Source of the DNA: Trichodesmium sp050015975
GTDB lineage: Bacteria > Cyanobacteriota > Cyanobacteriia > Cyanobacteriales > Microcoleaceae
Direction of reading: 5' to 3'
Assembly (NCBI RefSeq): GCF_050015975.1
Contig: NZ_JBNHER010000196.1
Span: 1 to 64,000, forward strand
Length of the DNA: 64,000 nucleotides
Numbering within the stretch: position 1 is the stretch's first letter; every line of letters starts with the position of its first letter. The notes below the pieces were generated by a model, which worked only from the letters and a program-made list of their open reading frames with translations, did not search any database and was not told the DNA's origin. Of this stretch, positions 38,101 to 46,100 are shown piece after piece. The position numbers and the translations under genes were made by a program.

Positions 38101-38671
38101 CAAACAACGGCCATTTGTCCGCAGGCAATACTTGATGAGACATGATATCTCGTATTTCTAAAATTCTTGCCTGAGCAACATCCTCATTTTCGCCTCTGAG
38201 ATCGAGAGTTGATATTTCATACGTCGGTACTTTTTCTAATACCTGTTGTAAACCTTCCGCCAACATTACCGCTCGCAACATATCGTGACGCTGAATTATT
38301 TTGTTGAGTGCTTGGTTAAGACGCTTTAAGTTGAGACCAACTGCTTCAATTTCGTAATAACCATGATTTGCAACATCACCTAATTCCAAAACCCCCATCC
38401 GACCAACCCAAAACGCATATTGAATATCTGTCATTGGGAAGGGTTCGTAGCGTTTCTCCGGTTGAGGTACAATAACGGGTAAAGATGCGGTGCTAGCTCC
38501 TATATTGTTTTGTCGCAACTGCTCTAGAATTTCAGCTTTGTACTCAGAAATCATTTGCCGTTTTTCGGGAGTAATGACACCTTTATTAGCACGAATGCGT
38601 AGTTGTTCGCCATCCGTCCACAACTTAACACCCTGTTCTGAAAGTTCGTTTAATAGTTCTTTTATAGTCAT
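35192..38671 (-). CDS. NRPS heterocyclisation module: docking-Cy-A(Cys-like)-PCP
   Basis: This 1159-residue module starts with a TubC-type docking domain (1-57: LLNELSEQGVKLW and LRIRANKG). A cyclisation domain (about 75-505) follows. Its DxxxxD motif is Asp209-Asp214 (DLQIFD), which replaces HHxxxDG and marks enzymes that both condense and cyclise Cys, Ser or Thr. The A domain (about 540-1055) has pocket residues D L Y N I G I I W K, seven of ten identical to the cysteine code DLYNLSLIWK, so a thiazoline is expected. The PCP serine is Ser1079 (LGGNSLQVT). There is no visible oxidase domain, so the ring may stay a thiazoline. It sits immediately after the three PKS proteins that could build an alkylsalicylate, giving a phenolate-thiazoline iron-binding head like that of yersiniabactin, pyochelin and micacocidin. 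The C-terminus is basic. Confidence 0.92.
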   Translation of the reverse strand: MTIKELLNELSEQGVKLWTDGEQLRIRANKGVITPEKRQMISEYKAEILEQLRQNNIGASTASLPVIVPQPEKRYEPFPMTDIQYAFWVGRMGVLELGDVANHGYYEIEAVGLNLKRLNQALNKIIQRHDMLRAVMLAEGLQQVLEKVPTYEISTLDLRGENEDVAQARILEIRDIMSHQVLPADKWPLFEFRASILEQQRLRLHISYDLQIFDAWSMMRLFEEWFEVYENPEILLKPLEITFRDYVLAEQALEKTELYERSRQYWLNRIDSLPPAPDLPLALNPNSIKDYQCQRFRGKLDKTTWQKLKKRAGEAGLTPSAVLLAAFADVLTFWGKSPQFTMNLALFNRLPLHPHVNNILGDFTSVTLLAVDNSATETFTKRALRLQRQLWQDLEHRYFSGVRVMREINRRQGQTPTAMPVVFTSAIGFDALGQENSSLFRFGELVYAISQASQVWMDHQVSEQNGELVFTWDAVAALFPEGMISDMFDGYYSLIRNLANSDVAWSETTRQGMMPENQLLQRKNINATEKLISDATLYSLFAEQVQVRRNEVGVIARDSSLTYHELSELSIQLGGKLQHLGAAPNRLVAVVMEKGWEQIVGVLGVLAAGAAYVPFNPKEPKERLQYLLSNSEAEIVLTQSWLTDIALPENIKRIDVDTFSSSPTDNFPSPVTAHSDDLAYVIYTSGSTGLPKGVMITHRNVVNVVVNTNQRFQVGVDDKILAVTALNHDLSVYDIFGLLAAGGTIVMPDAERVKDPSHWIELINQEGITLWNSVPPMMEMLVEYATDFNQSLSSTLRLAIMGGDWLPVSLPTRLRKLVKEIEILSIGGPTETTIWNIGYLIKEVDPNWKSIPYGQPMVNSKYYILSENLEDCPMWVPGQMYCAGVQVAKGYWHNEEKTNASFITHPRTGERIYGTGDLGRYLPDGNIEFVGRADFQIKIRGHRVETGEIEAALTKHSEVKSAIVKAFGKDDKQRLVAYLIPSQKPEPTIAEISQFLQDKLPEYMIPSAYIFLDKFPLSANGKIDRRSLPQPEGNFSIIEVNYVAPKTKIEQTIVEIWQEVLELEKVGVNDNFFDLGGNSLQVTKIYNQLREALPNEFQNISLVDVFKYPTISKLSEQLSHDSDINIQELIEQKDENLKVKIQAGKNRIKARLNKSRTAK

Positions 38672-39172
38672 TTTTTTTAGTAGTCAGTAGTCAATAGTCA
38701 GTAGTTTTTTTGAGTAGTTAATAGTGGGAGCATCTTGCTCCCGTAGTAGTCAGTAGTTTTTTTGAGTAGTTAATAGTGGGAACATCTTGCTCTCGTCAAA
38801 CAGTTTTAGATCCCCCCTTACCCCCCTTGATAAGGGGGGTAACCGCTTAAAAAGGGGAGAGGTTTCAAAGTCCCCCTTGCAAAGGGGGATTTAGGGGGAT
38901 CGTAAATGTAGCTCATCTTTATGAGAAATGCTCTCGAATTTCTTCGAGATATTCGTTAATGTCAATAGTTCGTTTATAGTCATTTTTTTAATAGTTTTTT
39001 GAGTAATTAGTAGGTTTGGTTGAGCTTGCGAAACCAAACCAATGTGAGCTTGTTAGATAACCTTAAATTAGGAGTAAAATTAATCAGTGCTTATATGATT
39101 TAATATTAAATTTTAAACAAAGCCTAAAACTGGTGAATATCTGATTTTGCCTATGGAAAAATTTATTGATAC
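38672..39172. repeat. 500-bp repeat cluster between NRPS and PKS
   Basis: The spacer holds agtcagt heptamers (38676-38770) and two copies of a hairpin: GGGAGCATCTTGCTCCC at 38726-38742 and a decayed copy at 38778-38794. A cluster of C/G-rich hairpins follows at about 38813-38900 (ccccccttgataagggggg; cccccttgcaaaggggg). AT-rich sequence completes it. No gene is visible. Transcripts from here could fold strongly. Confidence 0.75.
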
Positions 39173-42100
39173 TCATAAGACAATTTCTTCCATATCTTCC
39201 TCAATTTCAGTTGATGATAATTCTGATAATGTTAGGTTTGCTAAATTCAATTTTTCAAGTATAGTCGTAGCTAGTTGAGCAATATTACTTTCCCCTAAAA
39301 ATTCTTCTATTGGTAATTGTATGCTTAGGTCTGTTTCAATAGATTTCCTAAGTTCAAATGCCATTAAAGAATCAATTATAGTAGCTAGAAGCTGTTGTGA
39401 ATTTAGTTTATTAGGATTTAATTGTAGCGCTGCAGCTAATTCTTCTATTAAATATTTTTCTAAAACAAGAGAGCGTTCTTTTCTTGGAGTGCCAAGAACT
39501 ATTTCAGGAGAAATATTGCTTTGACGGCGAGGTTTACCACTACTATTACTAGCCTGTCCAGCTCGTCGTAGAGTTTCAAGACTAACACGCTTTAACTGGG
39601 CATTAGTAATTTCTCCAACCAGCACTCCTGTCTCATCAAATAGCCAAAGTTGACCTTGAATGTTTTCTTCATAATTTCCATTAGTTTCAATTTTTGCTCT
39701 CCCCCAAAGTTGTTGCCCAGAATAGCTATAAAACTGGAATTTTTCTAATCCTACTAACAAGTACATATCGGAAACTTCGGGAGGAAAACAGACAGATAAT
39801 ATTTGTATCCAAGCATCAATACTTCCCAAAGGCAGTAGATAACTATTAGAAGAATTAGAATTTTCTAGGAGTTTAATTTTAGCGATCGCTTCCCCATCTT
39901 CTCGCCAAACTGTATCCAATAACTGGCAACTTTTACCTAGCTTAATTCCTAGTTTTGCCACCATTGGATAAAATTCAGAACTAGAGATTTTTTCAGGATA
40001 CTTTTCCAGAAAAACTTCTGGGTGTTTTCTTTCTTCTAAAGGTTGCTTGTCGAAACAAATTTCCCCATAAGCATGAAGCATCCAAACACTCATATCATCC
40101 TCAGTTGGCAAACTGAAAATTTTAAAAGATACTTTATTTTCGTTTTCAGGATTTAAAATTAACTGCACAGTCCGAGTTGCTGATTCTGGCATAATTAATG
40201 CTTGAGAAACAGATACATCCTCAAAATGATAAGATAGTTTGCCGAAAACTTCTTTGACAGCACCAACAACCATTTCTAGATAAACTACAAAATTCACCAA
40301 TGGCGTTCCACCTATGCGGTGATCGCCAACAAGTGGTAGTTTGTCTAATACAAACTGTGACTCAATTTGAGTTTCAGACAACGGCGAATATAGTCGTTTA
40401 TCCAATAAAGGATGGGAAAGTTGGGCAGAAAGTATTGTATTACTTTGTTTTTGAGTTTTATTAATCCAATACCGTTGTCGTTGAAAAGGATAAGTGGGTA
40501 ACTGTAGACGTTGGCGTTGATAGTCAATGTCAAATCCTTCCCAGTCAATGTCAGCACCTAGTTGATAAAGTTTCGCAAGACTAGACAATAATACTTCCCA
40601 GTCAGCTTTTGTTTTATCTAGGGAAGGCAACCAAGTCCCTTGCGCGCTCTGGGAAGAAGCATTTGCTGTCTTGGCAAATGTGTCAAAAATAGGTTGTGGC
40701 GAAATTTCTACAAATAGGTTGTATTGATTTTCGTATAGGGTTTGAATGCCATCAGAAAATTTAACAGTCTTATTAAGACTATTTTGCCAATATTCCGAAT
40801 TTGCTATTTCTCCTTGTGTAGCAAGTTTACCAGTAATATTGGAAATGAAACTGATATTTGGAGGAAAATAAGTTACTTCTGATGGGCTTAACTCTTTGAT
40901 AATCAGTTTTATTCCATCTTCTAGACTAAATACTCCTGCTACACAAGCAGCCACATATTCCCCCACATCCTGTCCCATTACTACGTCGGGTTCTATCCCC
41001 CAAGATTTCCATAACTCAGCAAGAGCATATTCTAAGGCAAATAAAGTAGCTTGAGTATAAGTTTCATCTAAATCTCTCTCCAAACCTCTCTCCTGCAAGG
41101 AGAGAGGCATTTTATCTCCCCCTTCCCTTGCAGGGAAGGGGGTTGGGGGGTTAGGTCTCCTCTCATCTGACTCTGGGTACAATATTTGTAATAATGATTC
41201 TTGTAAGTAAGGTTGGAGAATTTCATCACAACGCTCTAATGTTTTGCGGAATGTTGGTTGAGTCTCAAAAAGTTGCCTTCCCATGTTGATGTATTGGGAG
41301 TCAATACCAGAGAATAAAAATGCTATCTTAGGTTTGACTGTAGACTCAGCAGGAATTTCAAAACTAGCAAGTTGTTGAAGAATTTCTGCTGTTGACTCTC
41401 CTACTACAGCAAGGCGATGAGAAAAATGAGAACGCCCTGTATTAGATGTAAAACATATATCTGGTAGTTCTACTTCTGGATGAGCTCCTAAATATTTTTG
41501 ATATCTATTTTTTAACTCTTTAAGAGCAGTATCCGTTTTTGCCGAAAGAGTCAATAAATGCAACGGACGTTCTGTAAGGGCGAATGGCCATTCGCCCCTA
41601 CTTCTGACTCCTGACTCCTGACTCCTGACTCCATTGAATGATTCCAAAATTAAATGGGAATTAGTACCACTAAAACCAAAAGAACTAACTCCAGCAAAAA
41701 GTTTTCCATCTTTCGTTGGTAACCAAGGAGTCAATTTTGTGGGAATATTTACAGCAGTACCAACTTGAGAAATATGTGGATTTAATTGAGTAAGATGCAA
41801 ATGGGGCGGTATTTCTCCATGCTGCATTGCCAATACTACTTTGATTAAACTTGCTATCCCCGCTCCTGCCTCCAAATGACCAATATTAGTTTTCACTGAA
41901 CCTAACATTAGTGCTGGCGCTTCTGCATTTCTGCCCCGCAAAACTTCAGTCAAAGCTTTTACCTCAAGGGGATCTCCTAAAGATGTTCCCGTACCGTGAG
42001 CTTCCACATAACTAATATCTCCAGGAGAAACTTTGGCATTTTCCAATGCTGCTCGAATAACTTCCTGCTGTGCTTTAGCATTGGGAACTGTTAAACCACT

Positions 42101-43027
42101 ACTACGACCATCTTGGTTAACTGCCGAACCCCGAATCAAAGCTAGAATATTGTCCCCGTCGTTAATAGCATCAGACAAGCGTTTCAGTAGTACCATTCCG
42201 CACCCCTCACCCCTACCATAACCGTCAGCAGCAGCATCAAAAGTTTTGCAGCGACCATCAGGAGATAAAGCTTGAAGTTTGGACATCGCAACAGTTGTCA
42301 TGGGCGACATCATTAAATACACTCCACCTGCAACAGCAAGATGACACTCCTTAGCACGCAAACTTTGACAAGCTAAATGCACACCTACTAGGGACGACGA
42401 ACAGGCAGTCTCCACTACCATTGCTGGACCTTGCCAACCTAAACTGTAGGATAAACGACCTGCTGCAACACTTAAAGCATTTCCTGTCGCAGCATAAACA
42501 TCAATATCCGTAGGACTATCAAATAAAGCTTGTTGACCGTATTCGTTGACACTAATGCCTAAAAATACTCCACTCTTGCTACCCGTCAGTTTTTCTGGGG
42601 CAATGCCAGCATTTTCTAATGCTTCCCAACTCACTTCTAATAATAATCTCTGCTGGGGGTCCATGCTAGTGACTTCGCGGGGATGGAGTCCAAAGAATTC
42701 AGCATCAAACTCATCAATTTTGCTTAAAAATCCTCCCTTACGAGTATAGGTTTTACCTGGAGTCTCTGGAGTCGGGTCATAGTAAGCATCAACATTCCAC
42801 CTGTCGCTAGGAACTTCCTGAATAGTATCCACCCCATCACGCAATATTTGCCAGAACGATTCAGGGTCATTTGCCCCACCAGGAAATCTACAGCCCGTAC
42901 CAATGATAGCTATGGGTTCTGTAGTAGCAGTTTCTATTGCGTCCAACCTAGAGCGCAATTCCTTAATGGTGACAAATGCTCGCTGTAAAGGAGATAATTC
43001 TTCTGTGTTTTGGGGGGTTGTGTTCAT
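39173..43027 (-). CDS. Type I PKS: KS-degenerate AT-DH-ACP
   Basis: This 1284-residue protein is the third PKS of the line. The KS (about 35-460) is intact, with cysteine in ETACSSSLVGVHLA and histidines in EAHGTGTSLGDP and VKTNIGHLEAGAG. The AT (about 560-800) is broken: GHSVGEY has become GQDVGEY, losing the serine nucleophile. About 100 residues, including the HAFH region, are absent between SLEDGIKLI and ISFISNITGK compared with the next PKS. The DH (about 880-1150) keeps its catalytic His in DHRIGG and its Asp in SIDAWIQ, but the proline of HxxxGxxxxP is replaced by asparagine. The ACP (about 1195-1265) has Ser in IIDSLMAFEL. In salicylate-type PKSs the matching domain acts in dehydration, cyclisation and release. 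Malonate must come from another AT. Two repeat insertions lie near residues 476 and 640. Confidence 0.9.
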   Translation of the reverse strand: MNTTPQNTEELSPLQRAFVTIKELRSRLDAIETATTEPIAIIGTGCRFPGGANDPESFWQILRDGVDTIQEVPSDRWNVDAYYDPTPETPGKTYTRKGGFLSKIDEFDAEFFGLHPREVTSMDPQQRLLLEVSWEALENAGIAPEKLTGSKSGVFLGISVNEYGQQALFDSPTDIDVYAATGNALSVAAGRLSYSLGWQGPAMVVETACSSSLVGVHLACQSLRAKECHLAVAGGVYLMMSPMTTVAMSKLQALSPDGRCKTFDAAADGYGRGEGCGMVLLKRLSDAINDGDNILALIRGSAVNQDGRSSGLTVPNAKAQQEVIRAALENAKVSPGDISYVEAHGTGTSLGDPLEVKALTEVLRGRNAEAPALMLGSVKTNIGHLEAGAGIASLIKVVLAMQHGEIPPHLHLTQLNPHISQVGTAVNIPTKLTPWLPTKDGKLFAGVSSFGFSGTNSHLILESFNGVRSQESGVRSRGEWPFALTERPLHLLTLSAKTDTALKELKNRYQKYLGAHPEVELPDICFTSNTGRSHFSHRLAVVGESTAEILQQLASFEIPAESTVKPKIAFLFSGIDSQYINMGRQLFETQPTFRKTLERCDEILQPYLQESLLQILYPESDERRPNPPTPFPAREGGDKMPLSLQERGLERDLDETYTQATLFALEYALAELWKSWGIEPDVVMGQDVGEYVAACVAGVFSLEDGIKLIIKELSPSEVTYFPPNISFISNITGKLATQGEIANSEYWQNSLNKTVKFSDGIQTLYENQYNLFVEISPQPIFDTFAKTANASSQSAQGTWLPSLDKTKADWEVLLSSLAKLYQLGADIDWEGFDIDYQRQRLQLPTYPFQRQRYWINKTQKQSNTILSAQLSHPLLDKRLYSPLSETQIESQFVLDKLPLVGDHRIGGTPLVNFVVYLEMVVGAVKEVFGKLSYHFEDVSVSQALIMPESATRTVQLILNPENENKVSFKIFSLPTEDDMSVWMLHAYGEICFDKQPLEERKHPEVFLEKYPEKISSSEFYPMVAKLGIKLGKSCQLLDTVWREDGEAIAKIKLLENSNSSNSYLLPLGSIDAWIQILSVCFPPEVSDMYLLVGLEKFQFYSYSGQQLWGRAKIETNGNYEENIQGQLWLFDETGVLVGEITNAQLKRVSLETLRRAGQASNSSGKPRRQSNISPEIVLGTPRKERSLVLEKYLIEELAAALQLNPNKLNSQQLLATIIDSLMAFELRKSIETDLSIQLPIEEFLGESNIAQLATTILEKLNLANLTLSELSSTEIEEDMEEIVL
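41073..41156. repeat. Coding double-hairpin insertion in the degenerate AT
   Basis: Two hairpins with 10-bp stems and 3-base loops stand side by side: CCTCTCTCCT-gca-AGGAGAGAGG (41085-41107) and CCCCTTCCCT-tgc-AGGGAAGGGG (41119-41141). The segment is in frame and encodes NPPTPFPAREGG and PLSLQERGLER. It lies just before the ATLFALEYALAELW helix of the AT domain. Confidence 0.85.
41574..41631. repeat. Coding palindrome plus TGACTCC array in KS-AT linker
   Basis: A 28-bp palindrome with one mismatch (left arm GTAAGGGCGAATGG) at 41574-41601 is followed by four TGACTCC units (41603-41631). Both are in frame and encode SQESGVRSRGEWPFALTERP between KS and AT. Confidence 0.88.
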
Positions 43028-43083
43028 AAGTCAGTAGCTAGTGGTAGAAAGTTTTGTGCAACAAAATTTGGTAGTTATTGGTG

Positions 43084-43104
43084 GGGGTTTGGAGTCCAAA
43101 CCCC
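43084..43104. repeat. Intergenic 21-nt palindrome
   Basis: GGGGTTTGGA and TCCAAACCCC flank a single G in the 86-bp gap between two PKS genes. It resembles the coding palindromes in size and in its flanking cctac, but its arm sequence is different. Confidence 0.75.
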
Positions 43105-43113
43105 TACTTGTCT

Positions 43114-46100
43114 CTAGGAACTGCTCAATGATTTTAATTCCTGGTCAATAAGTGCTGATAATTCTGCTTCTGATAATTGTTTAGCTTCTTCTTCCCAATT
43201 TTTTGTCTGGTCTATAGTTGTATCTTGAATAGAATCATCCTTTAATTCTAAACATAATACCTCTTGTAATAGATAGTCAGCGATCGCTTCAATATTGGGA
43301 TATTCAAAAGTTAAGGTTGAAGCCAATGACTTACCAACACTATTTTGCAAACGATTCCTAAATTCTAAAGCCATCAAAGAGTCCATTCCCATCTCAAAAA
43401 AGCCTGTCTGCGGTTGTGGCAATTTATTTGTAGCCAGGCTGGCAGCAACTTCTTCTTGAATAGCAGCAATTAACACAGCCTTTTGTTGTTTTGCAGGTAC
43501 ATCTTTTAATTTTTGACTAATTTGTTCCTGCTGTGGGAAAATTGATGACTGGTGTGCTTGAGCTATTCTTGACAATAATGGTGGTTCAATGCCACCCATA
43601 AACTGTTGGAAAAATTTCGACCAGTCAATAGGTAGTATAGTAACTTGAGGTTGAGATTGCAAGGAATTTTGTATTTGTTCCCAAAATTCTATTCCTTCTA
43701 GCTGTGATATAGTTTTTACCCCTGCTGCTTCCCAACGTTGTTCGTTTAGGTTGCCTACACCTGTTGCCATCCCAACTTCACCCCAAGGACTCCAGTTAAC
43801 AGTCAAACCAGTTAATCCCTTTTGCTGTCGGTAGTGGGTAAGAGCATCTAAATAACTGTTGGCAGCAGCATAATTTCCTTGACCAGGAGAACCTAAAACT
43901 GAAGCTATAGAAGAAAAACAAACAAAAAAGTCTAATGGTAAATCCTGGGTATAACGGTGAATATTCCAAGTACCTTTGACTTTAGGAGCCATAACTTTGG
44001 CAAAACGTTGCCAATTTTGTTTTTGCAGCACGCCATCATCTAAGACTCCAGCTAGGTGCATTATACCCCGTAAAGGTGGCAATGACTGAGCAATATCGCT
44101 AATAATTTTTTGCACGTCATTTTCCAGAGAAATATCGCCCCTTGCCAAAACTATTTTAGCCCCCATTGTTTCCATTTGTGCAATTTTTTCTCTAGCAAAT
44201 TCGGAAGCATCTTTACGTCCCACTAAAACTAAATTTCGCGCCCCATTTTCTACCATCCACTTAGCAAATGTTAGCCCTAAAGCCCCATTACCACCTGTTA
44301 GTAAATAAGTAGCATCAGAACACAAATCTATTTTGTTGATAGGGGAAGAAACTTGAGAATTTGTCAGGCGAGCTACATAACGCTTGTTTCCTCGAATTCC
44401 AATTTCTGTCTCCCCTTCTGGATGTAAAATTTCCTCTAATAACGCTGACGCAGTAGTTGCCACCTCTTCTGAGTCATCAGAAGTTAAATCTATCAACCCA
44501 CCAAAAACTTCTGGATGTTCAATTGCCAAAACTCGTCCTAAACCTAACAAGGGAGCTTGAGTAACTTCTATATTATGGGAAGTAGAAGAGTTAGCTACTG
44601 AGAGTTGAGAAGTATAAACATTACTACTGTTGTTTTCTGTTGCCTGTTGCCTGTTGCCTGTTGCCTGTTGCCTTTTAATAGGTTGAGCATCTTGAGTAAC
44701 AATCCATAATTTAGGCAAATTAGATGTCACCCTTTTTGTCAAAGCTTGCACTAAATGGAGAACACTACCCGAATTTCTAAGTTGGTCTATTTCCAAAGAT
44801 TCAATTGTAGTATCAGCAGTTGGAGTTGTTTCCAAACTCCACAAATGTACTATTCCCTTACATGGTGGTAAGTCATTTGTTAATGTGCTATCTATTAAAT
44901 TTTGAAAATCTTGAAGTCGTGCTGGATTAATTTGCCACATTTCCCGTTCACCTTTAAGGGCGATCGACCAACGTTCTTCCCCAGCAAACACAACAATACA
45001 AGTCTGCCCCTGTTTCTCTAATAAATCTACTAGATTTTCCCATAAACGCCCATTTGACTCAGCAAATATTAACCAAGTTCCGGGAGTAAGGTTTGTTGGC
45101 AAACTAACATTTGTCAGCGCTTTTTCCTCCCATTCCACTTGATAAAATAAATCAGAAATATCGGACTTTTTCGACAGTTCCTTGTCTTGACTTCTTCCTT
45201 CTTCCTTCTCCCTTCTTCCTTCTTCTATCCAATACCGTTGTCTTTGAAATGGATAAGTCGGTAGTTGTAAACGTTGACGGGAATAACCTGCATCAAATCC
45301 ATCCCAGTCTACCTCAACTCCCCGAACATACAATTCACTCAAGCTAGTCAATAACTGTTGCCAATCAGATATTTTTTTCCGCAATGAAGGGAACCACATC
45401 CCTGCATTCTCTGGTAAACACCTGCGCCCCATTCCTAATAAAACAGGATGAGGACCAATTTCGAGAAAAATATTGTATCCTTCTCGGTGCAAAGTTTCCA
45501 TGCTTGCAGAAAATTGTACTCCTTCCCGAATGTGCTGACACCAATAACTTGCTTGACAAACTTGATTTTCCTCTACTAACTTGCCAGTCAAATTAGAAAT
45601 AAGTTTAATACTTGGGGATGAATACTGAACTTCTGATGCGACTTTAGCAAAATCATCTAACATTGGCTCCATTAATGGAGAATGGAAACCATGAGAAACA
45701 TTTAACTGTCTGGTTTCTAATCCCTGATTTTCTAGTTGAGATACCACAGCTTCTACTACTGTCGCTTCCCCAGAAATAACTATACTATTCTGACCATTAA
45801 TAGCTGCAATAGAAACTTGGTCAAAATTAGATGATGATATAGCCGCCCGTACTTGGTCTTCCGAGGCAAAAATGGCTACCATTTTGCCATTTTTTGGCAA
45901 CGCCTGCATTAGTCGTCCCCGTTCGGCAATCAATTTTAGCCCATCTTCTAAACTGAATACTCCTGCTACACAAGCAGCAACATATTCACCTACACTATGC
46001 CCCATGACTATATCTGGCTCTATTCCCCAAGATTTCCATAACTCGGCAAGAGCATATTCTATAGCAAATAGAGCAGGTTGGGTGTAAGCTGTTTCATCTA

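Noticed and set aside
38813..38900. A rho-independent terminator between NRPS and PKS
   Set aside because: The hairpins are long G/C repeats without a following U-tract in either direction, and similar sequences occur inside genes.
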